Assembly (NCBI GenBank): GCA_900660155.1
Contig: CABFPE010000895.1
Coordinates: 62,609-98,811 of the forward strand
DNA from: Hofstenia miamia
Taxonomy: Eukaryota; Xenacoelomorpha; Acoela; Hofsteniidae
Direction of reading: 5' to 3'
DNA length: 36,203 bases
Under the pieces are notes generated by a model that saw only the letters and a program-made list of their open reading frames with translations, ran no database searches and was not told the DNA's origin. Numbering within the stretch: the stretch's first letter is position 1; each line of letters begins with the position of its first letter. This document shows positions 10,511-22,900 of this stretch, piece by piece. The translations under genes and the position numbers were made by a program.

Positions 10511-13500
10511 NNNNNNNNNNNNNNNNNNNNNNNNNNNNNNNNNNNNNNNNNNNNNNNNNNNNNNNNNNNNNNNNNNNNNNNNNNNNNNNNNNNNNNNNNN
10601 NNNNNNNNNNNNNNNNNNNNNNNNNNNNNNNNNNNNNNNNNNTATATATATATTTGTAAATGCCGAAATGAATTTTCAAAAAATTATTTAGCTAGGTCGT
10701 GTGAAAGACTCGTGGGATGATGTCAACAGAGTAATTGAGCGAGAACCTAACTACGTGGACGCATTTTGGAATCGGCACCTTATATTTGTTATCCAAGGAA
10801 AGCTTCATTCTGCACTAGAAGATCTTACCTATATCATCAAAGTCAACAAGCAACATGCTTCCGCTTACCGTGCAAAGTAAGAACTTTTAAGCAGATCATT
10901 CATTTCACATGATTTTATATTTAGGGGCGACATCTATCGAATGTTGAATGACACCAATATGAGTATTTTTAACTATTCACAAGCCATCAAGTTAAATGCA
11001 CAGGATCACATGGCTTTTTACTATCGTGCTGAAATGTACAGAGAGGTATGCTATCAATTTGATAAATACCTACAATTTTGCAATGGCTTCAACCCTAATA
11101 CACCATGAGTTTGATGTTTATTTTTAAGCCATTTGTATATTACTTTAAATAAATTGCTGCAGTTTGTGCATCCATTGAATATGACTATCCAACTGTTGTT
11201 CGTTTACTAAACCAATTCATGCTTCACAAGTTAAAATTTGCATTTAGAATGCTTTAATTTACAAAAACGAAGAACTTATGGTAAGTATTTTACGTGACAC
11301 ATTCCCTTTCACTTCCAAACTAATATTTCTGTGCAAATATCATTACCAGATAGAAGCACATGCACAGAAATGGTGTTGTAGTTTTAATATATCCCTCTTG
11401 TAGATAATTTATTGAATGCACCCTGGAGCGAATATTTAATTAATTAAATATTTTGAATTTAGTTACTTAACCCTGTTAGGCCCATTCAAAGATATTTTGG
11501 TGTAAATTACTTTCCCTGCATTCTAATACTAATTCCAAGCATTTTGAACCATAATTTAAAAAAATGAAAATCAAGCATTTTTGTGTAGCATAGAGGCAAC
11601 ACTGGGCCTTATGCAGTACTTTGAACCCATATAACCAAATGCATGGTTGCTGTTGAGGATTAAAATATGTGTAGCACATAGGCTACACATGGCCTAACAG
11701 GGTTAATGAACTTTTTTGTCGTATTTTTTGAAACATCAGCTCGCTATTCTGAAATAATTCACTTAATAATAATTCCAAATACTTTAAATGAAATTACGTT
11801 ATTGAAGTAATCATTGATATTCCTAGACTTTTACATATACCTTAACACTAAATTCATGTAGACAAAATTCTACGTTCAAATTCAAAGAAGGAGGTTCTCA
11901 CCAAGGATCATCGTAAAAATGCATCTGAAATATTGAAAACTAGGCATTCTAATTAAAAAACCCATTTTTACGTTCTTTTTGAAAAATTACATCTGTATTT
12001 ATAGAATGAATGTAGATGATAATATTTTACTGCGAAATTTAAAAATCGTGCTTAATACGAAATATTAATCTTAAGGCCTCATGCAGGTGGTTACATGCAT
12101 CAAGTCTGTAAATATTGGTGACTCAAATCAATATGAATTATTAAATTTTCTCATTGAAAATGTCTATTTTTAGAAAAGAGAAATGCTTTTGGCAAATGAG
12201 GATTATGCAACAGCCGCTAAGCTCTGCAGCACCTTAACGGATGCTAAGTTTAAACATGGTCTATATTACTTCAACAGCGGGTAAGAATTACGTCATCGTT
12301 TTCAATGAAATATACTTTTTTCAATAAATTTGCGAAGGTCTGCCATTTAGTATTGATTTTAGATATCGAATATACAATTGATAATAAAATGCAGAAAAAA
12401 TTTTACTAGAGGAACAGATATTGCTATATTTGAGAAACTATACCCTTTGCAAAATTAATCCAACATTTGGTCAGTATCCATTATGTTGGGTAGTCTATAT
12501 TTATAAGGCTACGGTTAGACTACGTTATTGGTAGCAAGAAAAATTACTAAACACGTCACATCGCTAATTATCTCGATGGTTAGACGTGCGATTTTATCAA
12601 AATGTGACAGATCACGCCGGATCAATCACATAGTCTAACCGTAGCCTAAGGAACCTATCGTGCGACAAAAATTCATTCTTTGAACTCCTTCGATTTTCTT
12701 CCTGCGCATCATCGTTTTAGTCTTTTCAAGTTTATAGACTAATAGACAATCGCCGATGGCTTTGGCCACTTACTTTGGAGAGCATATAGGAGTGTACATG
12801 ATTTGTTGATTTATGACATAAAGTTATGATTCGTTTTTGAATTTATTATTGACGAAATGAATTTAGCAATTTCCAAGCTGCAATCTTTGACTTTAATGAG
12901 TTACTTAAACAAAATCCAAATGATGCAAAAGCGCGTTTGTATCGAGGAAGATGCTTTGCCAAGACAGCAAATTGGACAAAAGCGGTTGAAGATATTTCTG
13001 CAGCAATACATCTTAATCCTCTCGATTATATGGGGTTTTACTACAGAGGATGTATGTTAAGAAGGTAACGTTTTTATTCTTGATTGAAACGTCAGTGGAT
13101 TTGTAACGAAATAATGAATCGAGCTATATAAAACGGTGTTTTAATTGGTAGATTTTTTCGTTATACAATCGCGCGAACACTTTGTAATTTATAATTAAAG
13201 AATTTTATATATTTTAATTTTGCTGTAATTCATGTCTATGTTTCATTTATGTGTACAAATCTTATATTAGATTATACTTTTATACAAAACCAGGTGTACA
13301 TGCATTCTTTTTGATATCTTTCACATATTCTAGGTGCGTTCGTTGTGCACTACAGATACAGACATGATATTGTTCAATTGATGATTTTTTAGACAGTATC
13401 CGATGAATGCTATTCAAGATTTCAGTGTATCATTGTTACTGGACGACTCCTACGACAACCGCTTAGCATTCTTGCATCGTGGTCTTATATATATGTCGCT

Positions 13501-13863
13501 TGAAAGGTGGGATTGATGGATTGACGTTGAAAATAGTAGTGTGTCCTTTAGGTTCGATGATGCGTTACTGGATTTTGAGTCTGTCTTACAGTTGGATAAA
13601 ACAGTTGCATTAGCGCACTGCAACATGGGCATCATATATTTAACAAGAATGTTTGACTACCCTCGCGCAATTCGCAAATTCACGGACGCAATTCGCACGG
13701 AACCTACCTATATTCGCGCTTATGTATGTCGAGGAGAAGCTTTTGAAAAGTCCAAAAAGGTTAACATCTTAACCATTTTAAGATTTTAAACATCTGCTCG
13801 AAGTTTTTAATTAATAAAATAACATTTAATACGGATTTTAACGTTTTCTAATCCGCAAAATAA

Positions 13864-13919
<56 letters not shown>

Positions 13920-16900
13920 TTCTGTGTTTATTGTTAAATGAGCATTCTAAGTGTACATACATAAATTGTATCAATTAAGTTAGGATATTTGCCAGTTTAT
14001 TATATAATATAATTTGATTCTAGTGATTCTTGTTGTCAACATTACACTTTCGTGCCTCCGAAAATTCTCGAATTCACAATTTTTCCTCGTTATTGGTGCT
14101 TTCAAAAGAATTTCGTCATTTCCTTGTTGCGTCAAGCCGTCTGCTCTCTGTCTAGTTAGCTTCGATCTTCATACAACATCTATTCTAATGTAGTCTCGTC
14201 CCTCACTAAGCTCACGTCTGATGTCTCATTTCTTAAATCCAAAATGTTCTTCTACAGTGCTGCTGCTTCACGTTTCGTTCCTTCACTTCTTAATAATCCT
14301 GCCCCACGTTCTCCACACTTCTACACTGTCACCTACTCATCGCCATCGTTCTCGGCCAATCTTTGGTACTAATTCAACCTGCCAATTCCCTGTTGTCTCA
14401 GTTAATTCATTTCCACATCCTCCCCACAAAGCTTTTATTTATATTGGCCGCTTTGCTAACTCTGTCTCTGTTTCAGATGTTGCTGATCACCTTCGTTCCT
14501 CCTCATTTCCATTTGATGATATCCGTCCCGTTCCCCTACTTCCTAATTCATCATTCTCATCCTTCCATATTGTCTGCAATCAAGATTCTTATCTCTCATT
14601 CATGAATCTTGATGTATAGTCTGAAGACATATTGATTCACTATAATCCCCTCTCTGACGATGAGCGCAAACAGGTTGATCTTGTTCCCCACCATCGTGTT
14701 ACTTATCATAATGATTGATTATCTGATCCACCTAGCTCTAGATGCATTCCTATACTTAACACTGGTTTGCTTTTGTTGCTCGTCAATGCTCACAGTCTTG
14801 TCTCAGTTTCTATAACTTTTTTTTGCAGTCAACTGTTGACTTCATTTTCATCACTGAAATCTGGCTTGATCCTGTTGTCGCTAACACTGTTGTTTTTCCT
14901 AACTCTACTTTTAATGTTCTCTCCGGTATGGATTGTTACTGTGGTCGCCATGGTGGTGTTCTTATTATCTCACATCTTCCTACCCGTGATGTCCACCACT
15001 TCTCCTTCAGCTCTTTTTCTTTTATTTATGTTGTGGCTGTGCTGTTGTTGGAACACCCTTGACTCTAATGTCTTAGATCTTTTGGCTCTTTATTCCTTTG
15101 AACAACTTGTATTATCCAACAACACCCTCCTCGACTTGGTTCTGTGCTCTCATTCTGATTACATTTTTGATACCTCTGTGAATCTGTTCCAGATAAACTG
15201 TCTAGTCACTAATTCGTTCGCTTCCATCAGTCTGTTAATTTTACTTTATCATCTGCTTTTCTGGATACTTCTCAATTTGCTTGATCTAACAGTAACTTCA
15301 TCTTCACTTCCCACTTTTAATGATTCTTTCAAAGGTGACGAGTGGTACACATTTCTTCACCAAGTTATATTTTCATTTGTTCCTCATCGTAGGAAAAATG
15401 TGTTTCTCTCCTTTCTATTTCTCCTCCCTTATTTTGCACTCTATGATTCATTGAAAGTTTCATCTCTCACAGAAGACGTTATCAACTTCATGGAACTTGA
15501 CAAAATCTCTATTCTGTGTAGTACCATCTAGTGTAGATCCCTTTTGAACTCGTATTAATTCTTACCGTTCTTTCATTTCAAGCCCTACTTCCCCAATTTG
15601 AAATGCAAACGTTTCTCTGCTCACTTCAACCTGGAGAAAGCTGATCTCCTCAACGCTTACCTTGCCTTTAATTTTTCTAACCTACTCTATTTCTTTCCTG
15701 CCTCTCCGTTTATTCATCTTTCCGATATTGTCTTTAACTCGCATGAAATTTCTCTCATGTTTAATCCTTGCAAGTTATCTTGACGTTGCTATTCTGATGC
15801 GTCCCCTCTTTTCTAATTCATGAAACTTCATCAACTCCTTCTATCAATTTAAAGCATCTTTACTCTTTCATTTGCTCCTCTAAGCGTTCTTCACTTTGTT
15901 GGAAAACATCGTAGACCTCCCCACTGTTAAAATTTAATCAGCTCCCCTTCTCTCATGTCACCTTTTACCGTCCAGTAACTATTCTTTCTCGTTTTTCAAT
16001 CATCTATTCTCGTTGGTGAAAACTTGATATTTGCATTGTAATTTTTACTTTCACTGGCCATATAAAGTCTTTTATTTTTATTGGTATTAATGATAAGGAC
16101 TTTTTTTAATGATGACTTCTCGTCACAATCTATTTTTTTTCTTTAATATCACGTTTCGCATAAACTATTACAGAGAATTTCACTTTCAAAGATATACAAT
16201 ATTTTCACCGCTTGTTTATTTGGTTATTGACTACTCTTCTCGGACTCTAGCCTTAAGCGAAAGCAAATTCTGTGACCACCAAAATTGGAAGGATTCCATT
16301 TCACAAAATTCAGTACTGGAAATATGTATTCGACCACCCTGCTATTTTGAATAAATAATGATAATTCATTGGATAGAGTGTGTGTAAAATTATAACTAAT
16401 TTTTACTTTGACTGAAAGGGAAAAATCTGTATATTTAATACCATAAAATATGTAGAATAATAATTGGCTATTAATTTTTAGTCAAAATTAGAAATAATTG
16501 TATTAGAAAAATGTATTCGGCCACCTGAAAAAAAGTTAACAAATGAGCAAATCCAAAAAGATTAAATTCAAAAATGAGACGTAAATGAAAGATTGACGCA
16601 ATATAAGTACTTAGTAACAAAATTATCTCTTCTAATATTTTGTATGGTACCCCTTTGAGCGAATAACAGCTTCAAGGCGATCAGGGATTGAAGCCAAAAA
16701 TCTTTCAATAAAACTGTTGGGAATTGGATAGAATTCTTTTTTGTTGTGCTCTAGAGCTCGTCTTCAGTGTGAAGAGTATGCTGTCCAATCCGATATTTGA
16801 CCTCTTTCCACATATTTTTAATGTTAAGGTCTGGAGATTAACCAGGCCAGTCAGCAAGGATAGCAATCCTCTTATTGTGGAAGAAGTTTTTCATTTCTTT

Positions 16901-19900
16901 TGAAGTATGACATGGAGCACCATCCTGCTGATATATTGAATCACTTGTAAGAAGTGGCAAGAGTTCCTTCTCTAGAATCCAAGCATATTGAGAGCTTCGC
17001 AGAGTACTAGTGATGTGAACAATCTTGCGAAGACAATGCTCCCACAATGCATCCCATTGCATGACAAACTTCTCACCATACTTCATGGTCCTCCGAGCAA
17101 ATTGAGACAAGAATCTGAACTTCTGCACAGTTGGTCTTTTTATCAACATTCTTTTTGATGAGTATAGCTCAAATCTTGACTCATCTGAAAATATAACATT
17201 AGACCGATTTTCAGACAAATTGTCTGTCATCAACTTGGCCCACCTCATCCGGCTTAATCTTTGCTTTGAGGTTAAGAATGGATTTTTGGATGCCACAAAA
17301 GTCCCAATTGAGTACTTCTTCAGGATGTTTCGCACAGGTTTTGCCTTACAAGGTGACCATCAGCTCATTCATTGCGAAGTTCTTCTGAAATCTTAATGGA
17401 ATTTCGCTTTAAAAGGCACACAAAGCTGACTGGGAAGTTTTGGAGGTCTTCTTTGGTCTTCCGGACTTTGGCTTGGTGGCAACGATGTTTTCAGAAGTGA
17501 AACTTCTGATAATATCCCCGACAGTACTTTGAGGTCGCTCTACAAGTTGATCTATATTGCATTGACACAAAATTGACTTCAAAATTTTTGGAGATAATAA
17601 ACTCGTGGGTGGCAATAGGTATGTAACAAGGGATCATATAGGGCGAAGAGAGATTGTTGTTAGATATTTTCAAAATATATAGATTGAAAAAAAGCTCAGC
17701 CAATGAAATTTTGTACAGATTCTCTGATTTGGTCTGATGTTCCCGAATACATTTTTCCAAGAAAAGATTAGTTAACTACAAGCATTGTAGGATTTCTCCT
17801 TGAGATTTAAGGTAAACAGTGATAATTATGTCTCAACATTGATGAAAGAAAGGTACAGAAGGAAAATATTGTAACGGTTACTCAATTATATCAGGGAACG
17901 CATCAATTTAGAGAACAAAATGTCAAACTCACATTTAATCTTAACCTCAAACTGTCTAGTAATATTTGTCGCTATACCTCACGAATTTCAAATTTGAAAA
18001 ACATATGGAAGGGATTAACTAAGTTTTGCAAACTTAAGTTATATAATGAAAACTTTTAGCTTTACTGTTGTCTATGAACCACATTATTGGAACTGCATCA
18101 TAAATAACGGATGTATAATAAACGATTGTTTGTGCTGATAAATTTGTAAATTTAGCACAGAGATGCACTTCATGATTATACTCGAGCGATATTTATGGAA
18201 CCACTAAACATCAATCACTATCTCGCAAGAGGCAGAGTGCTGCTCTCTATGGGTTATATGGATCTAGCTGCGTTAACAATCCGACAAATAGCAGAAATTG
18301 CAGACATGGACAAAATGCCATTAAATGAACAGTCCATCATATTCTCTTTTCTGAAACAGTTCGATAAGGTACTGTAATAACACCCAATTTTGCTTATTTT
18401 TTAAACAAAAAAGTTTACTTGGACTTTTTAAAATTCGTGATTTAGTGCGTCAAAATTCTTGTCAAAGTTGCTCGTATTAAGCCAGTGCCATCCGTACTTG
18501 CAATGTTGGGACAAGCTGAAATGAAAGCTAAGAAATTCACTGATGCTATTAACAGCTTTTCAAAAGCTCTGGAAGTTTTGGTATGCTCCTTCTAATACTA
18601 CTAATTTTACATGAGAGTTAAATTTATCATTTCAAGTTTTCAAATGAAAGCATTCTATATTGCACTGTGAATTTGTTAATGGGTTAGTTGTGAGTGCGCA
18701 TTGGGGGGTTATAACATTTTTATTTAATTTCCATTTTAGAACTAATTTATTAAAAAATCTTTAGCAGAAATGTAGCAAGGAGAAGTTATAACGGTTAACC
18801 CTATTCCAGTTGGGGGGGTCAAAATTGCCCCCCCTGTCGGAGATTTGTTATAACATTTTTTAGACCCCATTAAACAACTAAATTTTTCGACTCAGTGAAC
18901 AAAATTTATCTATAACCAATCCCTAAAAATTTTGAGTCAAAAGGACCTGTACTTTTTCCTCTGTAAGCATTTTCCGGAGGTCTATTGGCAAAATTGCGGT
19001 AAAAACGGTGAAATACCTAGTTTTTTGAGGCTATNTTATCTATAACCAATCCCTAAAAATTTTGAGTCAAAAGGACCTGTACTTTTTCCTCTGTAAGCAT
19101 TTTCCGGAGGTCTATTGGCAAAATTTTTAAAAATATTTATAAGTTCAGCAAGTATATGACGATAAACACACTTATTGCTTCCTTTGTTCAAATATTGTCA
19201 CTAATGTCCTTAAAATTATTTTTGTTTTCAGAAATTCTTCAATAAATCTTTGGAATATTTAAAATGTGTAATCTTACATAGTCTAGCAATGAATTTTTCT
19301 AAATTTTGCTTAAAAGTAGCTGTTTCCTGAACTTCATTACTAAATGATGAGTCTAGAATCCTTAATTAATCTTAATTGAAAGTAATTTTTATTGATTTGA
19401 AACAATTTTATATTAAGACCCCGATGCATCACAAACAAGAAATGCCTAAAGAATCTTCAGAAGTGTATTTTAATATGGGCATCTGCTATTTGGAAATTCT
19501 TGATAATAAGAAGGCGTTTGAATCATTTTCCAAATCTATAAGGATCAAGCCAAATATTGCAGCAGTAAGAACTCAATTATTTATTTTCTTTGATTTATTT
19601 CTGAATTATTCATATTTTACTAAATATTATATAATGTTTTTCAATTTTGTAGTTTCCAAAGCACAAAATGCAAAAATTATACTTTAATTGCTTGTAATTA
19701 AACAATACAATAAAATAATCTATTTCTATAATTTCGAAATTATGAACTACATCTTAAACACATGAATCACATTCTCAGCTTTTATTAATTTAAATTAATA
19801 TTCATATATTTTATTTAGACATACAACTATCGTGGAATCGCGCGTTTTCGCTTAAATCAAATGAAGCCATCAATTTATGACTTCAACAAAGCTCTTTCTC

Positions 19901-22900
19901 TCCACCCAAAAATGTGGGAGGTCTGTTATTTTAAAACCTATCCAATATTCACAAACTATTGTCACAGATCGAAAATTAGTACCTAGTTTATTGTATGCAT
20001 TTTCATGTTTATCAAATTTAATTTTAAACGCTATGCACTACTACAGCTCTGCGGCGTAGAAACTTAGTATGCAGAACATGGTGAAAAATGCAACAGAGTC
20101 GAAACTTTATATTCACTAACCTAGAATTAGGAAGTCGTCAAATTTGGACAAATCTATTGATGAACATGTTCAGATGTAATTTACTAAAATTGTCTTGTTG
20201 CTTCTAAAGAAATTTACAGATTTGACCCTTAAAATGGCGATTTTTTAGCAAAAGTTTCCTTCATACCTTAGCAAATCAGATGCTTTTTATGTAGATAGAC
20301 CATCCAATTTCTTTGAAGTGTGCCTTGCGCGAAATCAAAGATAGCATTGGGCGACGCGACCCGAAAATTCTTGCAACGGTGCCACTCAATGAGATCACGT
20401 TGTTTCGAAACTAAAGTGAATATAAGGATAAACGCTGCAATTCAACTATGACGTTGATAGTACTTTGCAAAAAAATGCAACTTTGCTGCATATATTGTGC
20501 GTGGTTAAACACCAGAGTTCTCAGATGCGAGCTGATTTCCTTTTAGGGATCATGTTTGTTGTTTTTGTGTCTTGGATTGAACCGGGATGAGAACTCGGCT
20601 TGTTAAGTTTTCATTTCATTTTGAATTATTAATTTTATGTCTATTAAAATGGATATCTCATAATTAACTTTTATATTTATGTTATTTATGATGCTTTCTT
20701 TTACTAACATATACAATTTGCAATTCGCTCTTTTAATTTTAAGTAGGCGTGGGTATACATTTCCACAAATATGGGGTTTTCATTCAAATATTTACTGTAA
20801 AAATATATGTAAGTAGTTTGATGTATTACATTTATCTTTTCATCAATTTCATCAGTTTCTGCATGCTTGTTTACTTTTATGCTCTATATCCAATTTTCGT
20901 TGCATCAAAGTTTTCACATGATGATCTCCAATGTTCATCATCTTCCACTTTTAAATCAGCATTGTTAATTTTTATTATGCAATTACGACTTTCTTCGTAT
21001 AGTATGTTATTTTCTAGAATGAGCATAGATGACTTCATATAGATATTTATTTTTTCTCAATTTCATTTAAGCATAAACCCGCGAACATTTCTATTTTTTC
21101 AATTTATCCCCAATAACTGTGTTCTAATAATCTTATGTCATTTTACAAAGCCAAATTATGCCTTCTTTTGATATTAATTCAAATCGAAGCCAAAATAAAA
21201 AATCTAAACTACTAAGGGCTTGCCTCAAAAATGTTTTTCATGAATGCATTATTGAACTTAATTTCATGGTTGAATTCGCCGATATTTAACATCGGAGTAG
21301 TTCAAATATATATTTTAAAGTCCATAGTGCATACGGTTGTTTTGCGTTTTCAGTAATACACTCCTGTTAGTTTGAAAACCTATGATTAAAAAGTTTATAA
21401 AAATTCGATAATGGCCTACATTTTTTTCGATTTTTTTTAAATTTATTTTTTTTCAAAAAATGCTAAAACAATAGATTTTGAAGTTTCGTTTTTTCAATAT
21501 CACAAGATCATTTTCTTGAACAATCGGACTGGTCATTTTAGGTTTACATGAATTTATAACAATTAATTAAATATTTTTAGCGCCGTTGCACAAAAAATTT
21601 ATAGAAAAGAGGGATTTTCGACTGACGAATAGTCCTTTTAATATGAAAAATACAAATTGCAGAAGAATTATTTAAATATTTTTAACATAAATTTCTATTA
21701 TCAACGTTGAGTCAGAATCCACTTTGTGCAGCATTAATTGAAGCTTACCACCAATATTGCTTTGGTAGCAGAAAAAATATATAATTTCAAGTTGTCTGTT
21801 AGCCTTATTTGTCGTAAAATATTAACATATAAAGGGAAAGTGATAGTTTTTTATGTGCTCTTGTCATTTATATTAATAGTAGGCATTAATGTACCAATTA
21901 AATAGTGAATTATTATTTGATTTTCATAAATGCAGTATTAATGCAAACTGGAAATATCGATGAGTATTTAGCATGTAGCAATTGATACGAAATATGCAAT
22001 CTGTGCGATGCAAAATTCCACAATGACGGGTTGCTCGTCTCAATTCTTGGATAACCTGCACACATTCCCGGATTATTTCGTTACTTTGTGCAATGATTGT
22101 GTAAAAAGCGATGGAAAATATGTTATCCTCAATGCTATCAAAGGTATTCGACTGGAACGACTGCTACTCTTCATCAAGACTTTTCCTCCGAACTCCAGAA
22201 GCTACGAGACAGCTTTGAATCTTCAAAGCAAACTATGGACAACGTCTCCACTTCTTTAGGAGAAATTAGTGATACCGAAAAGTACATCCATCCAACAATT
22301 ATCCTGATCGAGCAGCCAACTGGTTTACAACAATTAAATGACGATAAGAAAGCGATCGGTGAAATCCTAGGTTTTATTGACTGTAATATCCGACCCGCTG
22401 ATGTAAGAAGAGTATGGCGAGCTAATGGCTCGAAACCTAAAACATTATTTCTAACTTTTCCGTGCCCATTTGATGCGTGTATTACTCTGGCATTGGCTCC
22501 TAAATTACGCAATCATCCACAGAGGATATTTTTTCCGCGATTTATTTAGGCACGAGAGTATACTTCTTAAGAGACGTAGAGAGCTGATAGAACAAGAACA
22601 AAACCATAAATCTCTCCGAATTCAAGGTGGAAAGTTATTGCAATTTGAGTCAGGAGCATGGTGTGAGACTCATTGACTAGAACATTGCACAAACGAATCA
22701 GTATCCATGTCTACCATTTTATCTTTAAATGCTCAGTCAATACTGCCCAAACTTGAACTCAAACTTGAAGTTAGTAAGTACGCTCTCGATCTTATTTTAA
22801 TATGCGAAAGCTGGTTGAACGAAAGCATTCTTAACTCCTTACTCGCCAATAAGATTAAAACTCCGACACACCGTAGATCGATCATTGATGTTATTATGAT

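Larger units (their letters stand above)
14045..16090 (+). mobile_element. LINE beta copy 2: ORF1, endonuclease and 3' tail, RT deleted
   Basis: An ORF1-like piece lies at 14363-14619 (HKAFIYIGRFANSVSVSDVA; DHLRSSSFPFDDIRPVPLLP). An endonuclease piece follows at 14823-14960 (VDFIFITEIWLDPV; GRHGGVLIISHLP). The start of the RT region (15915-16015) matches LINE beta copy 1 (4917-5015) base for base over many stretches. The sequence then jumps to a 3' end resembling copy 1 (gtgaaaacttga; ataaagtc), so the RT is deleted. Many frameshifts. Sense orientation in intron 11. Confidence 0.82.

Noticed and set aside
10419..10720. Frames reading YIYIYI through the N gap
   Set aside because: TA microsatellite and Ns, not coding.
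11476..11679. 67-codon minus-strand frame
   Set aside because: Lies wholly inside the 232-bp MITE and has no known content.
14767..15531. 254-codon hydrophobic plus-strand frame that looks like a membrane protein
   Set aside because: It is a shifted frame through the pyrimidine-rich LINE beta endonuclease region; TE-W-L and GG blocks appear in the other frame.
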